Source: Xiphias gladius
Lineage: Eukaryota; Chordata; Actinopteri; Istiophoriformes; Xiphiidae
Length of the DNA stretch: 64,000 nt
NCBI RefSeq assembly: GCF_016859285.1
Contig: NC_053422.1
Location: forward strand, 11,765,501-11,829,500
Direction: 5' to 3'
Both the position numbers and the translations under genes were made by a program. Under the pieces are notes generated by a model. It ran no database searches, was not told the DNA's origin, and saw only the letters and a program-made list of their open reading frames with translations. Below, piece by piece: positions 46,080 through 57,371 of this stretch. Numbering within the stretch: the first letter of the stretch is position 1; each line of letters begins with the position of its first letter.

Positions 46080-46330
46080 ACATAGACAGTTAGAGACTAG
46101 CTGGTGAGCAGAGTGGAGCACTTAGCGGCTAAGGAGCCAGATATTTCCCTCAGAAACTGGCAGAAACCAAAAACGGAGCTCAGAGAAGAGTGAATGTTGG
46201 ATTTACGCTCACCAGGTCGCCAGAAGCTCGACTCCAAATGAACGATAACGTTGCTCTGTAACCCCTTCATGTGTAAATGGGCAACTGTTTGCTAACAAGT
46301 TCGTCATATCAACTTAAAAGGTGATGATGT
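46080..46330. repeat. Probable interspersed repeat
   Basis: Contains gagccagatatttccctcag, accaaaaacggagct and ctccaaatgaacgataacgt, words I associate with a dispersed percomorph repeat. Only one copy is in this window, so the call rests on recollection. Confidence 0.35.
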
Positions 46331-47170
46331 GAAAATGTTGTGTTCACAACTTGTTTCTGCTTCAGACAATGAAATATTAAAAATACCTGTGCTTTTTAGT
46401 GGGATTTTAAAGCTCTAAAGAAGCTGGTTCCCATTATGACCCATGAACTGCTAAGTTCAGGAGTGTATAATATTCAGCTGTAAACCATAAACGTGCTGAT
46501 AATAAACTTAAAATTAACCTGAAATTTTCTGTTTTTTCACTGCTAAGGCACTTTTTTGTCTTTTTGCTTTTCTATCAGGAATACACGAGGTGTTTTCTGG
46601 GGATTTTAAGGAAATATTCTCTCCTGGAATAAGAATTAGGTTAACATTAGGTTAACAGAGAGGAGAATCCATCAATTACAGTAATTTTTATCTCCCGCAT
46701 TTAAAATATTCTACTCTGGCTCACGTTTCAGTTTAGCTTTCAGCACACCAAGCCATTGTCTGGGACATGTTGTAGTTGTATACACACACAGTTTTGAAGA
46801 TTTAAGAAGAGATACGATACTTACATAACGCTCCACCGCATTTTGTTTCTGCTCAGCTCAGTCAGTAATGTCCCGTTGCTCCTCCTGTGAGTCATCCCTT
46901 AGAGTTATGAAGTTAAGTGATCCAACATGTCCTCTATACATGTTCTAAAGACTCTAACAAAACTTTTTATGTCAGGGCAGTAGGAGTATCTGTTATCCCT
47001 CATAGCCATCTTTCAATAACTTCAGACTGTGTTTTCTGTTTGGTTTCTTTGGTTTGTTTGGTTTTTTTTTTAACCTTCTGATGTTACAGCTGTGGCATCC
47101 AATCTCTATTACCTAATCTATCCCCTCAGCATTATACTCTCTCTAATCCGCTCTGTTCTCTAGAGCATAC

Positions 47171-47180
47171 CCTAAAAAGG
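47171..47180 (+). promoter_or_regulatory. CArG box (SRF site)
   Basis: CCTAAAAAGG fits CC(A/T)6GG exactly. It stands 73 bp before a TATATA box (47244-47249) and about 205 bp before the upstream fhl1 start codon. SRF sites of this kind drive muscle genes. Confidence 0.5.
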
Positions 47181-47243
47181 ACTGGAGGGGCCGAAGGTTG
47201 GATTTGGATGAGGGGTCGGGGGTGTGTGGGGGTCACGGAGGGG

Positions 47244-47250
47244 TATATAC
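47244..47250 (+). promoter_or_regulatory. TATA box upstream of the fhl1 alternative first exon
   Basis: TATATAC, about 130 bp before ATG 47377. Transcription would be expected to start near 47275. Inferred from position only. Confidence 0.45.
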
Positions 47251-47376
47251 AGCCCCCCATAACTTAACGAGGCGTATGGTCTCAGGGTTTGACCTTCTGT
47301 GGATGCTACTGTCTCCTCCTGTCCTTGTGTTGCCTTTCTTTTCTCCGTCTTCTTTTCCTCCTGACTGGAAACAACC

Positions 47377-47398
47377 ATGGCTTTCTACAGACACTCAG
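47377..47398 (+). CDS. fhl1: Alternative first coding exon of fhl1
   Basis: Encodes MAFYRHS plus the first base of a Gly codon, then donor gtaaaa. Joined to 50305 it keeps frame into the standard start. The 16-residue extension has the same length as, and resembles, that of a human FHL1 isoform I recall as MASHRHSGPSSYKVGT. Confidence 0.85.
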
Positions 47399-50300
47399 GT
47401 AAAAGTAAGAAATGATAGTGACAGCACAGGATACTAAATAAGTTATTGAATGTGTTACTTTTTTGTACCAGGTACGTAATGTAAAACCTGTGTACCACTG
47501 GCATGAGTAAGCTCCGGAGGAATTGTCCTAGAGCTAAAGTGAATTTGTAAAAGGATGTTTAACGTATTGTCGCTGTCCTGTGACAACTATGTATCTCAAA
47601 AATGATAACTTTTTCAGAGCTAAGAAAAACAGCCTTATTTTCATATTTTTTGAAAGTGCATTTTCAGGTAGTCCAGTGGATTTTAAATGGTTTATTTAAC
47701 TTTTGAAGTAGGAGAATTTTCTCCAACCATAACTTCATCATCTGGTTCTTTTTAATGAACTTGTCGGTTTGAGGGTGCAAAAGTCCACTAACGATGTACT
47801 CTAAGTTCAAAGGTCCACTTAGCTTTTTGGCGCTTTTGTTGATGTTTTATTGGTCTGTAACTTGTTCAAGCAACCTTTCCCAGCAACACGAATGGCGGCA
47901 ATGCTTGAATGCCCAAGTGTAAACCTAATCCAAAAACCAAAAATAAAATAACTATTTAAGTATTGTGTTGCGTTGCATTATACCGTCCTTTATTGATACA
48001 CTGCTGCAGATTTGTAGTTTTTCATGTAGATAAACACTAAACCACATCGTGTCATCTGTCAGACGAATTATAATGAACACACGAATTTGAGGGAGTATTT
48101 AACCCAAAAGTTCATTAAAGCCTTTTTGTACTCATGCCTTTACTGAGGTCAAGTGAATGGCAGATGACCAGATGATTTGTAGTTGTATGTATATTTTAAG
48201 TATCATCTTGTAGTAGAAATCTGTCGTCTTAAATTTCGAGCTCTCTTCCATTTTCATTTCATTACGCATGTTGGAAGGCAAAAGAACAGCCCGTTGAAGG
48301 GTTTGCGTTGTACTTTAAAAAAAAAAAAAATCTTGTTGTAAGCATTTTTTTTTTGTACATAGCGCCATGATAAGGCGATGTGATTCTCTAAAATATTTAC
48401 TGATTTTGTTGGACGCCTACTTATAAGAGAACACGCTGTCTTCATTCAAAGTGGCAGATAACAGAGGGTTTCAAAAATGTAGCTGCTGATTTGGCTGATA
48501 CACTGTCTGGGTCACCCTGTCTTTGATCCGCTCTATCCAGTCTCTGACTCACCACTCAAACTGGTCTCACGTTGACCTTTTCTGCTAAAGAGGACCCGTC
48601 CCCAGAGGGGACCACAGCGGTGTACTCCTCTCCCCTCCGCAGCGCGTGGGTGTTGCTACATACCACGCCTGTGTGACAGGGAGCAGCTGTCACACTGTTT
48701 GTGACAAAAGATTAAAGTACTGGACACATCTCAACGGGAGCCACAATAGCAACACGGTCCCAGTGGTCATCACTCTGCATCCTTCTCCATTTGTTCCCTC
48801 TGGAAGGTCAATGCACTTTAAAAAGAGAGTCCAAGCCTAAAATAGACCTTTTCTCTGTCTAAAGCGTTGAGACCCAAGTATTGAGTGTGTGATATGCCAA
48901 GATTGACTGTGTTGGACAAGGCTGGGTTTTTTTTTGCCTGTTTCACTGCCATTAAATGGAGGTGTGCAGGCGAAGTGGGGTGCGTCCGGGCTCAGTCCAG
49001 TCTTTATCCCTCCTGCACAGCTGCAGATAGTTCTCTTCTTCCAAAACCCTGCCCCATCTATCCATCCACACACACCAGGGACACATACCACACTTTGGGA
49101 AGCTCATATCTTTCACAAGGCTGTTTACCGCATCCCACTTAAATAGCCACAGTCCCCTTTCATAAATATTTTCCTTGTTTCTATGGTTACTTGGACAAAA
49201 TGCCATTCCACCCATTGTTTCCTAAATCGCTCCCGTTGCACTGACCGCATTAAAAAGATATGTCGCACTGAATAAATCACTTTTGCTCACACACTGTTTA
49301 GCTGCTCTCCCTGACGTCCTGTGAGATTGAGAGGCTTTAAAGTGATGTAGATAAATAAAGCTTAATATGTCCACACACTGCACCCTACACACAGTTGTTC
49401 CAGGAAACTACTTGGTGTGCTCCCAGTGGATGCCGCTTGTGATTGGAACGCAGGAGTGTTGATGAATGCAGACGCAAAGGCAACTCGGTTTACGGTGTTT
49501 ACACTAAGAACCCATTAAATGACCTGGCCGAAATGCAGACAAAGGGGAGTGTGGGCCAGACCCAGGGGTGGGGTGAGGTCTTCGAGGTGGGGGGGGGGGA
49601 TGAGCCAGACGGTCTAAAAATATGAGCTAAGCTTTCCAGGGAGAGCTTGATAAAAAAAAAAAAAAAAAAAGTCTGCAGGCCAGAAAACACACAGACAACA
49701 AGCAGACATCTGTGGGCTGCTTTTTTTTTTTTTTTAACAGCAATCACACTTCCCTCATCAGTTTGGTATGCTGCTGTTAGAGCTGCATCTCACTGTGTCT
49801 TAATGGGAGAACACGAAAAACATAAAATATGCTTCCTCCGATGCAGACTTTGTCCACTGTGTGCAAACATTTAAACTGCATTCTAAGGTACAGATGTCAG
49901 ATATACACTACAGTAACTGCACTGGGCATCGTTCTGCTGTTCACCAAACTCTATTCATAAATCTTCTGATTCTATTCTATTCTTCTGATTAAATTCTATT
50001 CTATTCTATTGAACTTCTGATTTTATTTTGTTATTTGCTCCTCATTTCTTTTGTTCTTTTGTCCACAAAGTAAAGCCCTTTGAATCAGCTATATGGTGTT
50101 TTAAGAGCTCTCGTGTATTCATAAAATATATTTGTCGTTGCTGAATGGGACCCTCTAGCGCGGACTTGCACTGTTCAGCGTGTCTCGAGCGTATTAAAAG
50201 GGGAACACTGTCCCCATCTGGTGTATAATGGAAAATCACCGGCCGTGAGTGGAGGATTGAAGCTCCGCAAGTCCACCGCCTGACAGTCTCTTGTGTCGCC

Positions 50301-53300
50301 ACAGGTCCCAGGAGTTATCTTACCGCCACCATGACCGATCGCTTCGACTGCTACTACTGCCGTGACAACCTGCACGGGAAGAAGTACGTGAAGAAGGACG
50401 ACAAGCACGTGTGCACCAAGTGCTTCAACAAGCTATGTGCCAACACCTGCGCAGAGTGCAAGCGCCCCATCGGCGCTGATTCCAAGGTGAAAAGTGCGTG
50501 GGTGTGTGAACGAGTGATAGAAAACCGAAGCAGCTAAGTGAAATGCAGCCATCATTCTTTTCATCATTATTTACACCTAAAAAAAACTAATATAGATGTT
50601 AGAATAAGCTGTGTGTGTGTGTGTGTGTGTGTGTTTTCATCAGTCATCTCTGATTTGTTCCGTCTTCAGCCGGTGCAGTTCCACCATCTAAGTCCCCCTT
50701 AACTCCGTCAGGCCTCACCACATCCCAGTTCACTTCATCTCCTCCTTAATGCCTGCCACATGGACTTGTACCGTAGTCTGGCCCCGAGCCTTAGTCCACA
50801 TGATGAGTAAACAAACTCCGCTTTAATAAGGTCTGTGTGAGGAGGGCACTTCTGCTCACCCTGCGCACCCCCCCCCTCTCTCTCTCTGTGTTCAGGAGCT
50901 GCACCACAAGAACCGCCACTGGCATGAGGACTGTTTCCGCTGCGCCAAGTGCTACAAGCCATTGGCCAGTGAGCCATTCAGCGCACGGGACGATGGGAAG
51001 ATAATGTGTGGCAAGTGTAGCTCCAGGGAGGATGGCAACCGGTGCCAGGGCTGCTATAAGGTGGTCATGCCAGGTGGGTGTGCTGTTATACTTTTGGTTT
51101 TTTAAAGGCCCTGAAAACCTATTTTCTCCACTGGTTTCTTGCTATGGTGGATTTGGGCCTACGTGAGCACTCAAAGAGCATATAAATACTATATAAAGTT
51201 GTTTTTAACTTTGTTGGTTGCTTATTTAGTCACAAATATTTAATGGTACAGAGAAATAAGTATAATCTAAAACCACGTTTTTAGGGGTTCTAAAGAAAGA
51301 AAAGGATAGGGGTTGAACTTTTCTTACTTATATTGCCATTAGCTTATTTTTTTAATGCTATTTTTCTGCAGCTGACCTCTGTTTTGACCTCTCTACATAA
51401 AGCACTGTGTAGTTGAACTCCTACATAAACAGAGGTTATTATTACCAGTTACCCTAGAGCTCCAAGAATAGGTCTTTGTACCACTCCAGCATCCATTAAA
51501 ACTCCTCAACAAGAAGTGGCCTGGTGGTGGGCCACTCGCTGCAAACTAATTATGTGCCAGCAAACTTTGTTCAAACCCAAAGACCTTTATTTTGAATTCT
51601 AGTCTTGATCTCAAAGTTTCCAAAGATACCAAATATGCCAGGCTTAAATTTGGAGAAATGTGCATTTGATGTAAAGTTGCAATCATGAAAACATGGTCTT
51701 GGGGTGGAATGTTTCACTAAATTGATTTTAAAACCCAGGACACTACCTATGACCACACAGAAGGCAACAACTACACTGAAAATTCCATTAACTTTCCGTT
51801 CAAACAGTTGGTTTTATTGTGTGTTTGTGTCGCAGGATCCCAGAACGTGGAGTACAAGAACAAGGTGTGGCACGAGGAATGCTTCACCTGCTTCGAATGC
51901 AAGCAGCCAATCCGCACGCAGAGTTTCCTGACCAAGGGTGATGACATCTACTGCGCTCCCTGCCATGACAAGAAGTTCGCCAAGAAGTGCTTCCACTGCA
52001 AGCAGGTACAAGGCACTGATTGTATCACGGTGTATGCTTCGTGACTGTAAACATATGTACCGGTTTGCTAGTGTTGGCTTGTCTGAAAGAGCTCACGCGT
52101 CCCCTACAGTATAGTGTCCCATCTATACAAAATAAAACCATAGTGCAGACGGTGCACTTTGACAACATTTCAGCAAAGTGAATGAAACCTTGATCTGACC
52201 TTGTCTCTCTGTCTCCCTCTCAGCCCATCACCTCTGGAGGGATCAGCTACCAGGAGCAGCCCTGGCACTCCGAGTGTTTCGTGTGCCACACCTGCCGTAA
52301 ACCCCTGGCAGGCGCTCGCTTCACTTCCCATGAGAACAACGTGTACTGCGTGGACTGCTACAAGACTGATGTGGCCAAGAAGTGCCACAACTGCAAGAAC
52401 CCCATCACAGGTCAGGAGAGATCAATGGAAAACAGTGGTAAAACAATTTTGCAGTTTCTTCCTCTGGGTGTTTCCTGCACTTCTATAAAGACCTCTGAGA
52501 GCTTCTAATCCTCCGACAGATGAGTCAATCGGACCATGATGCAATGGGGCCATTAGACATATTTCGAAGGATGAGCTGCAACTTACACAGATGATACAGT
52601 ATTTCATGAAACAGTCTGAGTGTCTCACAGCAGAAAAAGTACATCTTTTAGTAGTGTTTTATTTTTTTGGGTCCGTAATTTTGAATAATTTCCTAATCAT
52701 TTCCAAGAAGATCTATAGGGGAAAATAGAAATAGTGTAGAATTGGTAGACTTTCAATAAATGAATTCCAGTTGTCGGCAGTTTTTAGGTAGTGCACAGCA
52801 CAAATGTGACATTTTTCTACAGGCAAACATACATTTCAACTCTGAGGACTCTGATAATAAACAACTAATGAAGTAATATTTTACTTTTTACCTGACAGGT
52901 TTAAATAGAGCTTTTCATTCAAGAAAATTCCTATTTTCCCTATAATTACAAAGTTATTTATAAGAAAGTTTCCAGGAAACTTAATAAGATAGACCTATAA
53001 AATTAAGTGTTACCAATTTTGTTTTGTTTTCTTCCCCTTTCCTTTTTTCCTGTTCCTTATACCCTGGTTAGACAATATCGGCATCGAAGGAAGAGTATAT
53101 TTGAAACACAATTTAACAAACCTGACATTTAGAATTGCCCAATACGATAAAGTGCACAGGTAGTTCACAGCAGGAGCGTCCACATGCTGAAATTCAAACT
53201 TCCTTGGTTAAATAAGCAAATAAAGACTAAAAATTAGCTTTGATTTCAGATTTAAGATCTCGGTTATGTCATAATTTAAGACCAGTCTGTGCTCTATGCC

Positions 53301-53560
53301 AAATGACAGGTGAGTTCTAGAGCAAAGTTTGGATTATGCTTCTTTTATCTAAACGAATCATTACCTGCCTTGTGCTGACTGACGGGTGTCCTCCTGTATC
53401 TGTAGGGTTCGGCCACGGCACCAACGTCGTCAACTATGAGGGCTACTCCTGGCACGAGTATTGCTTCAACTGCAAGAAGTGCAGCCTCTCGCTGGCCAAC
53501 AAGCGCTTTGTCATCGTGGGAGATCATATCTACTGCCCTGACTGCTCCAAGAAGCTGTGA
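47377..53560 (+). CDS. fhl1: Four and a half LIM domains protein 1
   Basis: Common exons: 50305-50486 (ATG 50331), 50896-51073, 51836-52005, 52224-52410 and 53406-53560, giving 281 aa, with human FHL1 at 280. The half LIM uses C7, C10, C28 and C31. Four full LIM domains start at C40-x2-C43. Typical strings are [45 protein letters not shown] and [23 protein letters not shown]1 is a scaffold at sarcomeres and in the nucleus of striated muscle. A second start is in frame: ATG 47377 in exon 47377-47398 splices to 50305 and adds [16 protein letters not shown], giving 297 aa. Both ATGs have good contexts (acaaccATGg, gccaccATGa). Neighbours slc9a6 and map7d3 support orthology with the Xq26 gene. 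Confidence 0.96.
47399..50304. other. fhl1 first intron, no gene recognised
   Basis: A 2.9-kb intron of the long isoform, which may contain a promoter for the short one. It has poly(A)/poly(T) tracts at 49651-49670 and 49721-49736, and a (TTCTA)n-like patch near 49965-50012. I saw nothing coding. Confidence 0.6.
50609..50634. repeat. (TG)n microsatellite
   Basis: A short TG run in the fhl1 intron after the 50305-50486 exon. Confidence 0.85.
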
Positions 53561-54227
53561 ACTGCACAATCAGACGTGCAGGTTATCACTGTTTAAAGTG
53601 GAATTACACCAAAACTGACCTTTAGACTGTTATTGGGCAAAAGAACATATTTTCTCATAAAATTCCATTATGGGGAGTTTTCGGAGTATGAATTTGAGGC
53701 AGCGAAATGACAGAAACGTCACTCCGTTTCTGAATTTGCATAACAATGTCAAAACAGTCAATTTTGGTGAAACCTTCTCTTTATGAAGTTGACCGATTAC
53801 GGGTTACTTCAACTGAATATGCACTAGCTTGATTCATTTATCTACGTACATACTGCAACATTACTGCAACTTGTTTTTAGTGTCGGGTTGGATACTAACA
53901 TGACAGCAGAATTTCTTTAGTGGGATGAGATATGCAATATTAGTTCAATCTAATGCAGAATTCTCTGCAGCGTTATGAGACGAAGAGCCTCTTCAGTGCC
54001 TTACTGGAATCTTTCAGACTAAAATGCTTTTTACATGCATACTATTGCTCATACATACCAGCTTTGATTAATAATCTGTTTTGTCTATGAATGCTTGAAT
54101 GGATTATGAGAATTTTCAAAGATGTTTAGAGAGATTTAAAATACAAACTCGGTTTTTGAGATTGATGCTGACATATAAACTGCTCATGTATTCAAGACTT
54201 TATGAGTGAAATTCAGTGTAAAACAAG

Positions 54228-54233
54228 AATAAA
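54228..54233 (+). terminator. fhl1 poly(A) signal
   Basis: AATAAA about 670 bp after the fhl1 stop codon. The 3' UTR 53561 to about 54250 holds nothing else recognisable. Confidence 0.65.
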
Positions 54234-54310
54234 AGAGGAAGGAATATGAAGCCTGCCTTTTTCCTTCAGCAAGAAATGTAAAACATGGCAAAGGAATATT
54301 TTTGCAAGAC

Positions 54311-54316
54311 TTTATT
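54311..54316 (-). terminator. map7d3 poly(A) signal
   Basis: tttatt reads AATAAA on the minus strand, about 80 bp from the fhl1 signal. The two genes therefore end tail to tail. Confidence 0.6.
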
Positions 54317-57300
54317 GTTTTAACAGTTTGCATCATCTCAGTACACTTTAGATATATTTACAGTACAAATTTTAATTGTGGACAGGGCATTGTTAGGTTT
54401 GTAAATCTTTCAGAGAAATATTCATATTCACACTTTTGCCCTGGTTGGGTACACTGATTGTCGAGGCTGAGGTAAAGACAAGCTTTCTTAGTTAACTGTG
54501 ACACAATAAAAATACTAAATCTCAATCTAAGGCACCGTTCTATCCTATTGTTATAGACAACGTTGAGGACTAAGAGCAAGTCAGCTCTGTAACTCAAGCC
54601 CTCAAAGATGCAGCAGGACCTGGAATAGATACAGTATCTGTTCAAGCAGCAGCTACAACAGCCCCCCCAACAGGTGCTTCTCATGAGCGGAAAGGGGAGT
54701 AGGAAAGGTTTGGGCGGAGTTTGGGTATAGGCAAGTTTTGGGTTATGAATGAGAGTTTTAAAACATCTGAAAGGGAACAAACCCAAGACAAGTGACTTTC
54801 TTTTCTTGCAGAATATCCCACAACAACTCTGTACAAAGTCTGTACAGTAAAGCTACTCTTCAGTAACCACTCTTTAAACATAGCGAGTAATTTGTGACAG
54901 TGCAAATAGTTTTCTCGTGTTTTCTAGCTGAATAATGTAATAATGAAAGCTAAAAGCGGGCAGCTTTGAGAGACATAGTAAATAATGAAGGACGGTTTAT
55001 GGAGTCTGTTACATTCTTTGAGCTTATTAATCAAAGCTAAGATCTACAAGCCCCTGGTCTTTATGTACAAAGAGATTTTAGTTAGCCAGCAAAGAACAAG
55101 GCAAAAATCAAGGCCCACGAACCTTGTGCTTGGACTATTCAAGCGTAGGGAATTTCAAGATTTCGATACAGTTCATTAAAAAATCCAGAACAAAAAAACA
55201 AAAACAAAAAAACAATATGGGAGAACAAGTCTGCCCCATGCCATATTTTTTTTTAGTGGATGTGCCCTGCCTCATAATGCCAAGGAGAATGGTTGCAAAC
55301 TGAGCTGATATGTCTACCAGAGCAACAACCCCACATCCGTTGACATGATATAAAACATATTTTGATGACATTAAAAGGACTGTGAGGCACAGCCACGGCT
55401 GTTTTCATGGGTCAGACGTGTTGCTAAGGGCTGCAAGAGCTCTGCTCGCCATTAAAATGTCAACTTGTTCAGTCTTTGTGAGGAAATATTGAAATCGAAA
55501 CTAGGGCTTGGGGATATAGCACTGAAAGCTCTCAAATATACACACAGAATTACACACACCACATTTTGAGAAAGATATAGTAGGTCCCCACTTGGCCCCT
55601 TGTTTTGCAGAGCTCTTGTGGAAGAGGGCTTTATGTAAATGTTGGCTTTCCAGGCTGCCCAAACCTAACCTTACTACCCTGTAACAGGGCACGTGTCAAC
55701 AGAAACCTTAAACTTATAGCACATACACATACACAGAGACTTCAATTATCCACATCCTGACACCACTCCCTCCTAAACATGGCTTCATTTGCCTAATACT
55801 GATTATATACACAATACAATAACACTTAAATATATGTAGAAATGTATTTTCATATATAAACAAACAGCCAAATTTTGTATAATAAAAAATAGTTGAAATG
55901 CATTTTGTCAGATGCAGCAGCTAGTGTGATAGAAATTTAAGGTTAGTGGGGAAAGAAGTGGAATTAATGACAGAGCCACACAGGCAGAGGGATGGATGGA
56001 GAAGTGTGTGTGTGTGGGCGTGTTGGTAAAGTCCGAATTAAAACCAGATGATTGAAAACCTGATTTCTAGTGTCAGTAAAAGTGAACTCAGGACGTCAAT
56101 GATGGAACAGCCAACCATTCGAGTTCAGTTCACTAAGAAAACACATTTCGCCTTAAGAAGCTCATAAGCAGCTATAAATGAAACTAAGGGACTCATCTGT
56201 GTTAAGTTAGTATGTCACAGTTATGGTTATTCAAACAGTTGAGTGAAACAGATGCAGTTGGTGAAGCCATCACTTCAGATGAGACTAAATCTGGATGCAA
56301 CTCAGATTCTGAGGTAAACTACAATGATGTTAGTAAACCTACATTCTATATACATTTGTAAAAAATAAAACTCAAATGGACCATGAGCTCTAAATCAACA
56401 AACTGCTGAAACTTCACCAAGCACGTGAATTCACTATAGTACTGTCGTTAATCTCAACAGTCGTCAGCATCACGTGTAACACTTATGCTCCTGAATCTCT
56501 CTAGTGGCCAAAGAAGGAAACTTGAGGATAGAGAAGCTGGGAAACAGGTGTGTTTTTGGGGCATGAAAAAAAAAAAAAAAAAGCAAGTAAAAGGACAGAG
56601 ATCTGTGAGGTGTAGCATGAATACAGAATCCACTCCCAACTGTAAGCGCATGATGGGACACTGCTAAACTGTGCGTCTATGAGCTGCAGCACAAACAATT
56701 TGGTATATTCACACTTAAAAATTAGAAGCTGGGAAAAAATGTTAAGGCCATATTGCTTGATGCTGCAAAAAACAGCCGGTCAAGTAAATTTAGATGAATC
56801 ACATGCAAATCCTGGGATGCTATCCTCCCCGAGCCCTGACAGAACAGAATGTATTAACGTTCCTTCCATTAACTCAGGATATTTACCTCAGTATTCAGTT
56901 CACACAGCCTAATGTGCATGTGTCCTGGAATATTCTCATAGAAGAGAGAGAGAGAGAGAGAAAAAAAAATAAACGTATGATAACAATAATTACAATAACA
57001 AAGAAGCCAAAATTAATAAATTACAACAATGCACCCCTGACAAAGACAAAGCTCTTAAAAAACATCATCAAAAATGGACACAACATAGAAAAAAAAAAAA
57101 AAAAAAAAAAACATCAGGAGAAGAACTAAACACAAGAGGAAGAGGAAAGAGACCTGAAGTAATTATGTTGAAGGAATATATGGAATTTCCCTGAAGAATA
57201 ACATTTTTTAATATATTTGTTTCCTCATCATGTGGGGTGCAAATGTAGCACTTAGGGTGCTCTTTCCGCTTCACCTTGTGCTCCTCCCTCTGGAAGAGGA

Positions 57301-57371
57301 GGAGGACAAAGAGGAGGAGGCTGTTTGGAACTGGTAGAGGACTTTTTTTTGTTGTTTTGTTTTAAAGGAGC
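54317..57371 (-). other. Probable long map7d3 3' UTR
   Basis: About 3 kb without coding signal between the inferred map7d3 stop codon and its poly(A) signal. It contains A-homopolymers at 56568-56582 and 57089-57111. An internal shorter 3' end cannot be excluded. Confidence 0.45.

Larger units (their letters stand above)
36613..47160. other. slc9a6-fhl1 intergenic region, no gene recognised
   Basis: About 10.5 kb. It holds short microsatellites (TC at 38511-38540, a GTCC/GTCT patch near 37155), a CpG-dense block at 38840-39005, a family B fragment near 42675-42755, and likely interspersed repeats near 37040-37330 and 46080-46330. Open frames here are short, without domains or splice context. 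Untranslated fhl1 exons could lie in it. Confidence 0.65.
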
